Positions 6,679 through 12,262 of a DNA stretch of 12,262 bases are shown here, piece after piece; the stretch's first letter is position 1; the number at the start of each line of letters is the position of its first letter. Source of the stretch: Oscillospiraceae bacterium (GTDB lineage Bacteria; Bacillota_A; Clostridia; Oscillospirales; Oscillospiraceae); contig JAFQPT010000360.1 in the NCBI GenBank assembly GCA_017411665.1, positions 1-12,262 of the forward strand, in the 5' to 3' direction. A program made the translations under genes and the position numbers. The notes under the pieces were generated by a model, which had not been told where the DNA came from, did not search any database, and saw nothing but the letters and a program-made list of their open reading frames with translations.

Positions 6679-7554
6679 ATGAAAAAGAAATTTAGAAGTA
6701 TCGGGTTGATTGTGCTGGTTTTGGTGCTTTTATTTACTGCTTGCGGGGGCGGCGATGAGATAACATCTCCCGATAATGTGCAGTCAGATACACCCCAAAT
6801 GACAAATGAAAAGATAACTTTAGCAGAAACCGAGATTTATAACAAAGATGGAATTATTATAAAAGTTACTGGTTTGGAAGATAGCTGGGTGGGTACAGAA
6901 GTTAAGGTTCTGGTAGAAAACAATTCTGCTGACAATATTCTCGTGACAGCAAGGTACGTATCAATCAATGGTTATATGATGCCCACAGCAAGCATGTATA
7001 TGGAAGTTGCGTCTTCTAAAAAAGCAAATGGTGAACTATCTTTTTATGCTTCTGAGTTGAGTGAAGCCAATATTGAAAAAATTTCTGATATCGAATTTTA
7101 CGTAGAAATTAGTGATAATGCGACATGGCAAACTCTTGATACTTCAGACTTGATTACACTGACTACTTCAGCAGTTGATTATGTGCAACCGATAGATGAT
7201 TCCGGTGATGTTCTGTTTGAAAAAAAGGATATCAAAGTTATCAGTAAAGGTCTAAAGAAAGATATGATTTGGGATGGAGCTGTTGTGTTTTACATTGAAA
7301 ACAATAGCAATACCACAGTATCAGTATATGCTGAAAACGTATCTGTAAACGGTTTTATGGTGGATGCAGGTCTTTGGTCCGACCTTCGTCCTGCAACACG
7401 TATGGTTGACGGAATGTACCTGTTGGATTTAGAAGAACTGGCAATTGAAAACATCGATGAAATTGAAAATATTGAATTCAATCTTCGTATTGTGAATGCT
7501 AAAAATTGGAATGATATTGCAAAATCTGATGTGATTACATTGAATTTTAAGTAA
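6679..7554 (+). CDS. Lipoprotein with two tandem related domains
   Basis: This 291-residue protein has a basic start (MKKKFR), a hydrophobic core and LFTAC with Cys at residue 22, followed by GGG. That fits a type II lipoprotein signal, although Phe rather than Leu sits at -3. The start is ATG at 6679, supported by GAGGAG (6664-6669). The mature part has a short linker and two similar domains of about 115 residues. VLVENNSADN, YVSINGYMM and ISDIEFYVEI in the first correspond to FYIENNSNTT, NVSVNGFMV and IENIEFNLRI in the second. Both end in SD(L/V)ITL. No catalytic motif is visible. Similar domains occur in clostridial lipoproteins of unknown function; I cannot name the family. Composition is strikingly AT-rich (19 G+C of 60 at 7021-7080). 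It has its own promoter and terminator. Confidence 0.85.
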   Translation: MKKKFRSIGLIVLVLVLLFTACGGGDEITSPDNVQSDTPQMTNEKITLAETEIYNKDGIIIKVTGLEDSWVGTEVKVLVENNSADNILVTARYVSINGYMMPTASMYMEVASSKKANGELSFYASELSEANIEKISDIEFYVEISDNATWQTLDTSDLITLTTSAVDYVQPIDDSGDVLFEKKDIKVISKGLKKDMIWDGAVVFYIENNSNTTVSVYAENVSVNGFMVDAGLWSDLRPATRMVDGMYLLDLEELAIENIDEIENIEFNLRIVNAKNWNDIAKSDVITLNFK

Positions 7555-7558
7555 ACCA

Positions 7559-7588
7559 AGAAAGACCGCTCATTTGAGCGGTCTTTCT
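7559..7588 (+). terminator. Intrinsic terminator of the lipoprotein gene
   Basis: AGAAAGACCGCTCA (7559-7572) pairs perfectly with TGAGCGGTCTTTCT (7575-7588), four bases after the stop codon. The T-run is short and broken, but position and stem strength support termination. Confidence 0.75.
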
Positions 7589-7590
7589 AT

Positions 7591-7620
7591 TACGGGGCGT
7601 CGGGGACGCCGCCCACTATA
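7591..7620. repeat. Short GC-rich hairpin repeat
   Basis: GGCGTC (7596-7601) pairs with GACGCC (7605-7610) around GGG, with more G and C outside. It resembles the GC-rich ends of small intergenic repeats in Clostridia. It is unlike the AT-rich sequence before it and has no coding potential. It may form one composite element with the inverted repeat at 7639-7738. Confidence 0.4.
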
Positions 7621-7638
7621 AGAGACTTTGCGATGCTT

Positions 7639-7738
7639 TGTCACTCTGAGGGAGCCTGCGACCGAAGAATCTCAAAACTAAGAACAGTGTGGAGTCCGAC
7701 TGTATGTTTGAGATTCTTCACTTACGCTCTGAATGACA
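7639..7738. repeat. Imperfect inverted repeat, MITE/REP-like
   Basis: The left arm (7639-7676) begins TGTCACTCTGAG and ends GAAGAATCTCAAA. The right arm (7707-7738), read in reverse complement, begins TGTCATTCAGAG and ends GAAGAATCTCAAA. The inner 13 bases match exactly and the outer parts match with changes and a length difference. The spacer is about 30 bases. TGTCATTCTGAG...GAAGAATCTC is a motif I recall from scattered intergenic repeats in many bacteria. No open reading frame is present. Confidence 0.6.
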
Positions 7739-7789
7739 TGGTGCGGTAGAAAATTAATATCTTAATTACAAATTATAAGTTATAATGCA

Positions 7790-7821
7790 AAAATACCGCC
7801 GTCGTATGACAGCGGTATTTT
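7790..7821 (-). terminator. Intrinsic terminator of the rpmG-rplA cluster
   Basis: AAAATACCGC (7790-7799) pairs with GCGGTATTTT (7812-7821), with an additional GTC/GAC pairing inside the loop. Read on the minus strand it ends in a run of five T, nine bases beyond the rplA stop. It marks the end of this ribosomal cluster. Confidence 0.85.
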
Positions 7822-7830
7822 GTAAACAAA

Positions 7831-8529
7831 TTAGCCGTTAACGGACTGCTTGGGAACGATCTTCACGCCGGGGCCCATGGTGGAAGCGGTAACGCAGCTC
7901 TTAACATAGGTGCCCTTTGCAGCAGCGGGCTTTGCCTTGATGATTGCGTTGATCAGTGCTTCGTAGTTTTCAAACAGCTTGTCTGCGCCGAAAGAAACCT
8001 TGCCGATGGGGCAGTAGATGATGTTGGTCTTATCCAGACGGTATTCAATCTTACCAGCCTTGGATTCCTTAACAGCCTGAGCAATGTTGGGGGTAACAGT
8101 GCCGGCCTTGGGAGAGGGCATCAGACCCTTGGGGCCCAGAACCTTACCCAGACGACCTACGGTACCCATCATGTCGGGGCTAGCGATAACGCGGTCGAAT
8201 TCGAACCAGTTTTCCTTCTGGATCTTTTCTACCAGATTCATGCCGCCTGCGTAGTCAGCGCCTGCAGCCAGAGCTTCTTCTACGCGTTCGTCCTTGCAGA
8301 ATACCAGGACGCGAACGGACTTACCGGTGCCGTGGGGCAGAACGATAGCGCCACGAACCTGCTGGTCAGCGTGACGGCCGTCAACACCCAGACGTACGTG
8401 CAGTTCTACGGTTTCGTCGAACTTTGCCTTGGAAGCATTGCATACGATTTCGAATGCTTCCTTTGCAGGATACAGAGCCTGCTTATCAAAAAGCTTGCAG
8501 CTTTCTTTGTGATTTTTACTTCTGAACAA
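7831..8529 (-). CDS. rplA: 50S ribosomal protein L1
   Basis: L1 forms the mobile L1 stalk that guides deacylated tRNA out of the E site, and in many bacteria it represses its own operon by binding an mRNA mimic of its rRNA site. The 232-residue product has family hallmarks: [58 protein letters not shown] and [11 protein letters not shown] near the end. Length is normal. The start is TTG at 8529, with a perfect AGGAGG (8538-8543) eight bases upstream; no ATG is available in the right place. The gene follows rplK after 64 bases that contain a possible L1-binding structure. A terminator follows directly, so rplJ and rplL are not co-transcribed here. Confidence 0.97.
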   Translation of the reverse strand: MFRSKNHKESCKLFDKQALYPAKEAFEIVCNASKAKFDETVELHVRLGVDGRHADQQVRGAIVLPHGTGKSVRVLVFCKDERVEEALAAGADYAGGMNLVEKIQKENWFEFDRVIASPDMMGTVGRLGKVLGPKGLMPSPKAGTVTPNIAQAVKESKAGKIEYRLDKTNIIYCPIGKVSFGADKLFENYEALINAIIKAKPAAAKGTYVKSCVTASTMGPGVKIVPKQSVNG

Positions 8530-8546
8530 TTTAATTTCCTCCTAAT

Positions 8547-8579
8547 GATGTGGTTGTGCGGAAGCTGATTCCTCCCACG
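8547..8579 (-). promoter_or_regulatory. Candidate L1-binding autoregulatory structure in the rplK-rplA spacer
   Basis: On the minus strand GTGG (8578-8575) can pair with CCAC (8553-8550). Inside, GGAA (8572-8569) pairs with TTCC (8563-8560) around TCAGC. The result is two short helices parted by an asymmetric loop (GA against GCACAA), the general shape of the rRNA site and mRNA targets of L1. It lies just before the rplA Shine-Dalgarno. Assignment is by shape and position only; the helices are short. Confidence 0.4.
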
Positions 8580-8593
8580 TTAAGGGGTGCAGC

Positions 8594-9019
8594 TTATTCT
8601 GCTACGACGACGCCCATGGAGCGGCAAGTGCCAGCGATCATGGAAATAGCTGCGTCGATATCGGTGCAGTTCAGATCGGGCATCTTCTGCTCAGCGATCT
8701 TGCGAACGTCTTCCTTGCTAATGGTAGCAACCTTGTCCTTCTGGGGAACGCCGGAGCCACTGTCAATGCTGCATGCCTTCTTGATCAGCAGGGCTGCAGG
8801 GGGGGTCTTGGTAACGAAGGAGAAGCTGCGGTCGGAGTATACGGTGATGACAACAGGGATCATCAGGCCCATGTCGCCCTTAGTACGCTCGTTAAATTCC
8901 TTGGTGAACTGGCCGATGTTGATGCCGTACTGACCAAGAGCAGGACCTACAGGGGGAGCGGGAGTTGCCTTACCTGCGGGAACCTGGAATCTGACATATC
9001 CAACTACTTTCTGTGCCAA
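8594..9019 (-). CDS. rplK: 50S ribosomal protein L11
   Basis: L11 sits at the GTPase-associated centre with 23S rRNA helices 43-44, and is needed for factor binding and the stringent response. The product has [21 protein letters not shown], then [13 protein letters not shown], a [10 protein letters not shown] segment, and the usual closing [19 protein letters not shown] choose the TTG at 9019, which gives 141 residues beginning (M)[10 protein letters not shown], the standard family length and start. A GTG at 9028 would add three residues but overlaps the Shine-Dalgarno GAGGTG. The gene lies 19 bases after nusG, in the conserved order nusG-rplK-rplA. Confidence 0.97.
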   Translation of the reverse strand: MAQKVVGYVRFQVPAGKATPAPPVGPALGQYGINIGQFTKEFNERTKGDMGLMIPVVITVYSDRSFSFVTKTPPAALLIKKACSIDSGSGVPQKDKVATISKEDVRKIAEQKMPDLNCTDIDAAISMIAGTCRSMGVVVAE

Positions 9020-9038
9020 AGTGAGCACCTCTTTCTAA

Positions 9039-9563
9039 TTAATCTTTTTCAGGTTCGACCTGGTCGAGTTCCAGATCGATGGGGGTCTCTCTGCCAAACA
9101 TGGAGACCACTACGCGAACACGGTTCTTGGAGATTTCCAGCTCGTCCACAGTGCCCTTGAAACCGGACAGGGGGCCGTCTACTACCTTGACGGTGTCGCC
9201 TACATTGTATCCCACCTTGACTTCGCGGCGTTCTACGCCCAGTGCGATGATTTCTTCATCGGTCAGGGGGACTGCCTTGCCGTCAGTGCCGACAAAGCCT
9301 GTTGCACCACGTACTGCGTGTACCAGGTGCCAGCTGTCATCAGTCATGATCATCTTTACCAGGACATAACCGGGGAACACTTTGCGTTCCACTTCCTTGG
9401 GTCCCTTTTCGGTGATCTCGGTGACAGTTTCCATCGGAATGCTGACCTCATGAATCAGATCCTGCATTCTTCTGTTTTCTGCAGCCTTCATAATAGCGGC
9501 TGCTACTGCATTTTCATAACCGGAGTATGTGTGGACCACATACCATTTTGCTTCTTCTGCCAT
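9039..9563 (-). CDS. nusG: Transcription termination/antitermination protein NusG
   Basis: NusG binds the RNA polymerase clamp, modulates pausing and, through its KOW domain, can contact Rho or ribosomal protein S10. The 174-residue product has an N-terminal NGN domain (residues 1 to about 110) with KWYVVHTYSGYE and the signature VFPGYVLVKM. A C-terminal KOW domain (about 118-174) carries VGDTVKVVDGPLSGFKGTV and VSMFGRETPIDLE. Length is normal. The ATG at 9563 is only two bases after the secE stop, so translation is probably coupled; the upstream GGTGG is a weak ribosome binding site within the end of secE. Confidence 0.97.
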   Translation of the reverse strand: MAEEAKWYVVHTYSGYENAVAAAIMKAAENRRMQDLIHEVSIPMETVTEITEKGPKEVERKVFPGYVLVKMIMTDDSWHLVHAVRGATGFVGTDGKAVPLTDEEIIALGVERREVKVGYNVGDTVKVVDGPLSGFKGTVDELEISKNRVRVVVSMFGRETPIDLELDQVEPEKD

Positions 9564-9565
9564 GA

Positions 9566-9874
9566 TCAGCCCACCAAATCAATGAGTGTCTTAACACCCA
9601 GCTGGGCGATCTGGTCAAAGCCCCAGATTGCAATCGCTGCAACAGCCATAACCGCCAGAGCAACAGTAGTGTTCTTAATAACGGTGGACTTGCTGGGCCA
9701 AACAACCTTCTTGAGCTCTGCCTTCATTTCGCGGAACCATTTCTTGATCTTTTCGAAACGAGTCAGTTCTTCGCCTTTCTTCACAGCTTCGGTAGTGACA
9801 TGAGCGGGAGCGCCCTTTTTCACTGCCACTTTCTTCTGGGAAGGAGCACCGGCCTTCTTCTTTTCTTCAGCCAT
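9566..9874 (-). CDS. secE: Preprotein translocase subunit SecE
   Basis: SecE clamps SecY in the membrane protein-conducting channel. The 102-residue product has a Lys/Ala-rich N-terminal extension (about residues 1-36). The conserved amphipathic segment follows (RFEKIKKWFREMKAELKKVVWPSK), then one membrane helix (about 68-88). Gram-positive SecE is often near 60 residues, so the first third is a low-complexity extension not needed for the core fold. The ATG at 9874 has AAAGGA upstream at a suitable distance. It lies between rpmG (23-base gap) and nusG (2-base gap), the standard bacterial order. Confidence 0.95.
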   Translation of the reverse strand: MAEEKKKAGAPSQKKVAVKKGAPAHVTTEAVKKGEELTRFEKIKKWFREMKAELKKVVWPSKSTVIKNTTVALAVMAVAAIAIWGFDQIAQLGVKTLIDLVG

Positions 9875-9897
9875 TTGTCACATTCCTTTCGAAAGAC

Positions 9898-10062
9898 TTA
9901 CTTGGTTTCGTTATGCACAGTATGCTTGCGGCAGAACGGGCAATACTTTTTCAGTTCAAGACGATCAGAAGTGTTCTTCTTGTTCTTCATGGTATCGTAG
10001 TTGCGCTGCTTGCATTCGCTGCATCTCAGAGTAATCTTTACTCTTGCGCCTGCTTTTGCCAT
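9898..10062 (-). CDS. rpmG: 50S ribosomal protein L33, zinc-binding form
   Basis: L33 is a small protein of the large subunit near the E site. The 54-residue product contains [30 protein letters not shown] and [10 protein letters not shown]. The two Cys pairs (C14/C17 and C41/C44) make this the zinc-binding C+ form, which many Firmicutes duplicate with a zinc-free copy. It carries about five extra N-terminal residues (MAKAG) relative to the common 49-residue form. The start is firm: AAGGAGGTG (10071-10079) lies eight bases before the ATG. It is the first gene of the cluster, following a leader of about 100 bases. Confidence 0.96.
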   Translation of the reverse strand: MAKAGARVKITLRCSECKQRNYDTMKNKKNTSDRLELKKYCPFCRKHTVHNETK

Positions 10063-10087
10063 AAACTCGGCACCTCCTTGTAGAATT

Positions 10088-10102
10088 TGCTCTTACAGAG
10101 CA
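10088..10102 (-). other. Small hairpin in the rpmG leader
   Basis: TGCTCT (10088-10093) pairs with AGAGCA (10097-10102) around TAC, eight bases upstream of the rpmG Shine-Dalgarno. The arms also lie at the start of a 21-codon reading frame ([11 protein letters not shown]...) that overlaps the rpmG start in another frame. Function, if any, is unknown. Confidence 0.3.
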
Positions 10103-10169
10103 TGTTGCCTCCCTGTGTACAGACAGATCTGGGCACAAAAAATGAACCCATCTTCTGACAGGTAGAGTT

Positions 10170-10198
10170 AGTGTACCACATTGACCCCTTCCCGTCAA
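10170..10198 (-). promoter_or_regulatory. Promoter of the rpmG-secE-nusG-rplK-rplA cluster
   Basis: On the minus strand TTGACG (10193-10198) and TACACT (10170-10175) are 17 bases apart. TGG just before the -10 box adds an extended -10 element. This is a strong sigma-A promoter by pattern, and it predicts a leader of about 100 bases before rpmG. Confidence 0.75.
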
Positions 10199-10230
10199 GC
10201 AAAAATCCTTGAAAATTCAAGGTTTTTTCA

Positions 10231-10259
10231 TTGTTTTACAGCTATTACAATGCTATAAT
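10231..10259 (+). promoter_or_regulatory. Promoter of folC
   Basis: TTGTTT (10231-10236) and TATAAT (10254-10259) are 17 bases apart, and TGC before the -10 gives an extended -10 element. It lies about 73 bases before the folC ATG and is divergent from the rpmG promoter. Confidence 0.65.
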
Positions 10260-10331
10260 AGCCCAGTGGGTTTTTACTTGTCATTTTCACCAAAAGCCCA
10301 TATTTTCAATCGAAATCACGGAGGATTTTCC

Positions 10332-11627
10332 ATGACATATCAAGAGGCTTTGGACTATATCAGTGCTGTTTCCTCCCGCGGCAGTGTGCCCGGATTGGGG
10401 CGCATCCGCACTCTGATGGAGGGGCTGGGAAATGTGCAGAATCAGGTGAAATTCGTCCACCTTGCAGGCACCAACGGCAAAGGCTCCACCTCCTGTATGC
10501 TTTCCCATGTTTTAATGGAAGCAGGGTATAAAACAGGGCTGTTTGTTTCCCCTCATATCATTCGCTACAACGAGCGTATGCAGATAAACGGTGGGCATAT
10601 TCCCGATGAAAAGCTGGCGGAAATCATGGAGCGGGTCAGCAAAGTGGCGGATGCCATGACAGAAGCCCCCACGGAATTTGAGCTGATCGCCGCGACGGCA
10701 TTTGTGTGGTTTGCGGAAGAGCAGTGCGACATTGTAGTACTGGAAACGGGGCTGGGCGGCAGACTGGATGCCACCAATCTCATCGAAACCAACGAATGTG
10801 CCGTCATCACTAACATTGGCATTGACCATACCGATTATCTGGGCAGCACTTTGGCGGAAATTGCTTACGAAAAGGCATGCATTCTCAAGGAAGGCAGACC
10901 CGTTGTGGCCTATGCAAGTGACAAAGAAGCGCTGGATGTCATCGTCAACTACGCAGTTTCCCACAACAATCCCATAACAGTCACCGATTTTGCAGCCATT
11001 GAGCCTATATCTGCGGATTTGACGGGCCAGAGCTTCCGATACAAGGGCAAACAGTACCGAATTCGTCTGCTGGGTGCCCATCAGCAGCGCAATGCTGCAC
11101 TGGTACTGGAAACGGTAGAGGTTCTGCGCAGTCTGGGATGGAACATCACAGACGACTCGGTCGTCAGCGGCATGGCAGCGGCACAGTGGCCTGCCCGCTT
11201 TGAGCTGCTCAGTGAAGACCCCATCGTCTTTGTGGACGGTGCGCACAATATGCAGGGTGTGGAAAGTCTGTGTGCAGCGGTACAGGATTACCTCAGCGGC
11301 AGACGGGTCGTGTGTCTGACAGGGGTACTGGCAGATAAGGACTGGCAGGCGATGATGCAGCTGCTGCAGGGCGTTGCAACCGACTTCGTTACCATTACCC
11401 CCGACTCTCCCAGAGCATTGACGAATACCGCCTTGGCGGAGTATTTGACGGTACAGGGCTGCACCGCACAGACGGCGGACAGCGTGGACGAGGCCGTGAC
11501 ACGGGCACTGGAGAAAGCAAGAGCGACTGACAGTGTAGTGGTTGCCTGCGGCAGCTTGTACATGGCGAGTGAAATTCGCGAATTTTTCGCTTCGTACATG
11601 CCGTTGCGAAAAATAAATTTGAATTGA
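10332..11627 (+). CDS. folC: Folylpolyglutamate synthase / dihydrofolate synthase
   Basis: FolC adds glutamate to folates, and in many bacteria also joins glutamate to dihydropteroate, using ATP. The 431-residue product has the Mur-ligase-type layout. P-loop GTNGKGS is at 46-52, followed by VSPHIIRYNERMQING. Central LETGLGGRLDATN lies at 138-149, NIGIDHTDYLG at 161-171, and YEKACILK includes the usually carbamylated Lys (K181). The C-terminal domain carries WPARFE and VDGAHN (301-306). Length is normal. The ATG at 10332 is preceded by GGAGG (10320-10324) at seven bases; extension to a TTG at 10209 is rejected because it crosses the promoter. ruvX follows after 62 bases on the same strand. Whether it has both activities cannot be read from sequence alone. 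Confidence 0.95.
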   Translation: MTYQEALDYISAVSSRGSVPGLGRIRTLMEGLGNVQNQVKFVHLAGTNGKGSTSCMLSHVLMEAGYKTGLFVSPHIIRYNERMQINGGHIPDEKLAEIMERVSKVADAMTEAPTEFELIAATAFVWFAEEQCDIVVLETGLGGRLDATNLIETNECAVITNIGIDHTDYLGSTLAEIAYEKACILKEGRPVVAYASDKEALDVIVNYAVSHNNPITVTDFAAIEPISADLTGQSFRYKGKQYRIRLLGAHQQRNAALVLETVEVLRSLGWNITDDSVVSGMAAAQWPARFELLSEDPIVFVDGAHNMQGVESLCAAVQDYLSGRRVVCLTGVLADKDWQAMMQLLQGVATDFVTITPDSPRALTNTALAEYLTVQGCTAQTADSVDEAVTRALEKARATDSVVVACGSLYMASEIREFFASYMPLRKINLN

Positions 11628-11689
11628 TTTCGTCCATTCGGACGAAACTCTGCGAGGGATTTTGTTGGTTAGAAAGGAATGTTTGAGAT

Positions 11690-12097
11690 ATGAGAATTAT
11701 GGCAATTGACTACGGCGATCAGAGAATCGGCATTGCGGTTTCCGATGCGATGGCTATCCTGGTAGGCGATGCGTGGACCATGAAGGAATGGAAGATGGAG
11801 CGCGCAGTCAAGAAAATTGCGGAAGAAGTCAAGACCCGCGGTGTGGGTCTGATTGTGCTGGGACTACCCAAGAATATGGACGGCACCGAAGGGGAACGCG
11901 CTGCCATCAGCCGCGAATTCGGCGCGAAGCTGCAGGAGGCAACGGGTCTGGAAGTAAAATTCTGGGATGAACGTCGCAGCAGTATTGAAGCCCATGCAAT
12001 TTTGCATGCCAACGGCAGAAAAGAAAAGGACCACCGCAAAAGTGTGGACGCAGTGGCGGCCAGCTTGATGCTGGAAGGCTATCTGAGAAGTCTGTAA
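11690..12097 (+). CDS. ruvX: Holliday junction resolvase-like protein RuvX (YqgF)
   Basis: YqgF/RuvX proteins have an RNase H-like fold. They have been linked to Holliday junction resolution and to 16S rRNA 5'-end processing; the main in vivo role is still debated. The 135-residue product opens with MRIMAIDYG (D7 is the first metal ligand), and has GLPKNMDGTEG at 58-68, WDERRSS at 92-98, and VDAVAA around D120. These are the conserved acidic sites. Ser-Ser replaces the more common Thr/Ser-Thr after DER. Length is normal. The ATG at 11690 has AAAGGA (11673-11678) 11 bases upstream, rather far. It is probably co-transcribed with folC, as no clear terminator separates them. An insertion-sequence end lies about 24 bases past its stop. 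Confidence 0.93.
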   Translation: MRIMAIDYGDQRIGIAVSDAMAILVGDAWTMKEWKMERAVKKIAEEVKTRGVGLIVLGLPKNMDGTEGERAAISREFGAKLQEATGLEVKFWDERRSSIEAHAILHANGRKEKDHRKSVDAVAASLMLEGYLRSL

Positions 12098-12120
12098 ATC
12101 TGAAAAAGCAAGCGGCAATA

Positions 12121-12262
12121 TGTGCACTGCTCCAAATTATACGGACAGTACAAAAAAGCCCCATAGTAGGAAATATTGAGTTTTAAGCGGAGTAGCGCAG
12201 CGTTAGCGGCGCTACTCCAGTTTTTAACTGGATACGTTGATGGTTATAGAAATAGATGTAGT
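12121..12262 (-). mobile_element. End of an IS3-family insertion sequence, cut by the window edge
   Basis: TGTGCACTGCTCC at 12121, followed by ACGGACAGTAC, resembles the terminal inverted repeat of IS3-family elements, which begin TG. The transposase C-terminus on the minus strand ends about 60 bases from it, as expected. The exact boundary is uncertain by several bases and the other end is outside. The insertion is just downstream of ruvX and does not break it. Confidence 0.6.
12183..12262 (-). CDS. IS3-family transposase (OrfB/DDE type), C-terminal end only
   Basis: Only the last 25 codons lie in the window, in the minus-strand frame whose stop is at 12183-12185. The peptide YIYFYNHQRIQLKTG, followed by VAPLTLRYSA, matches the conserved tail of IS3/IS150-type transposases, where an N-x-x-R-I/F-Q motif and a P-x-x-x-R motif follow the integrase core. 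The DDE catalytic residues would lie further right. Whether the element is intact cannot be judged. The codons at 12189-12231 also encode two back-to-back hairpins. Confidence 0.7.
   Translation of the reverse strand, partial: YIYFYNHQRIQLKTGVAPLTLRYSA

Noticed and set aside
10207..10229. CCTTGAA/TTCAAGG hairpin followed by T6 as a terminator
   Set aside because: No plus-strand gene lies upstream for it to end, and it sits between two divergent promoters. It is a short hairpin with no assigned job.
10209..10331. N-terminal extension of folC to a TTG at 10209
   Set aside because: It covers the -35 and -10 boxes of the folC promoter and lacks a ribosome binding site, while ATG at 10332 has GGAGG and the family start.
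10512..11246. Minus-strand open frame of 244 codons
   Set aside because: It is antisense to folC, which carries all expected motifs.
11628..11647. TTTCGTCC/GGACGAAA hairpin directly after the folC stop as a terminator
   Set aside because: No T-run follows the stem (CTCTGCGAG), so termination before ruvX is not supported.

Overview
The window reads as a chromosomal segment of a low-to-mid GC Gram-positive bacterium of the class Clostridia, most likely a gut Oscillospiraceae/Ruminococcaceae-type organism. The grounds are strong AGGAGG-type ribosome binding sites, a sortase with a sortase-type substrate, a SipW-type signal peptide, a lipobox lipoprotein, the rpmG-secE-nusG-rplK-rplA cluster, and small intergenic repeats of a style common in gut Clostridia. 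The genus call is inference; no rRNA is present.

Layout. (1) Positions 1-4479, plus strand: a tight surface operon. It holds the 3' part of a large multidomain surface protein with four pilin-like isopeptide domains, a small protein with a SipW-type signal and TasA/camelysin look, a Cna-B protein with a non-canonical LIQTG sorting signal, and a sortase overlapping it by 8 bases. Terminator hairpins follow. (2) 4575-5744, minus: a cation diffusion facilitator with a manganese-like metal site. (3) 5968-6186, minus: a small DUF1653 protein whose leader contains a two-hairpin repeat. (4) 6331-7554: an AT-rich divergent pair, a small HTH regulator (minus) and a two-domain lipoprotein (plus), sharing a promoter region with repeated GAGAA half-sites. 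(5) 7589-7830: repeats and the rplA terminator. (6) 7831-10062, minus: rpmG-secE-nusG-rplK-rplA under a strong promoter, ending in a terminator straight after rplA. (7) 10332-12097, plus: folC and ruvX. (8) From about 12121: the end of an IS3-family insertion sequence, with the C-terminus of its transposase on the minus strand.

How the genes fit together. The first four genes look like one export-and-anchor module: a sortase, a likely wall-anchored substrate, a TasA-like subunit and a long stiff adhesin or stalk without its own sorting signal. The translation/secretion cluster and folC/ruvX are housekeeping genes, divergently transcribed from a 269-base spacer (10063-10331) holding a good promoter for each side. 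The HTH/lipoprotein pair stands out in base composition and is bracketed by repeats, so it is the likeliest recent arrival apart from the insertion sequence. No gap between genes exceeds 300 bases. I saw no tRNA, rRNA or CRISPR array.
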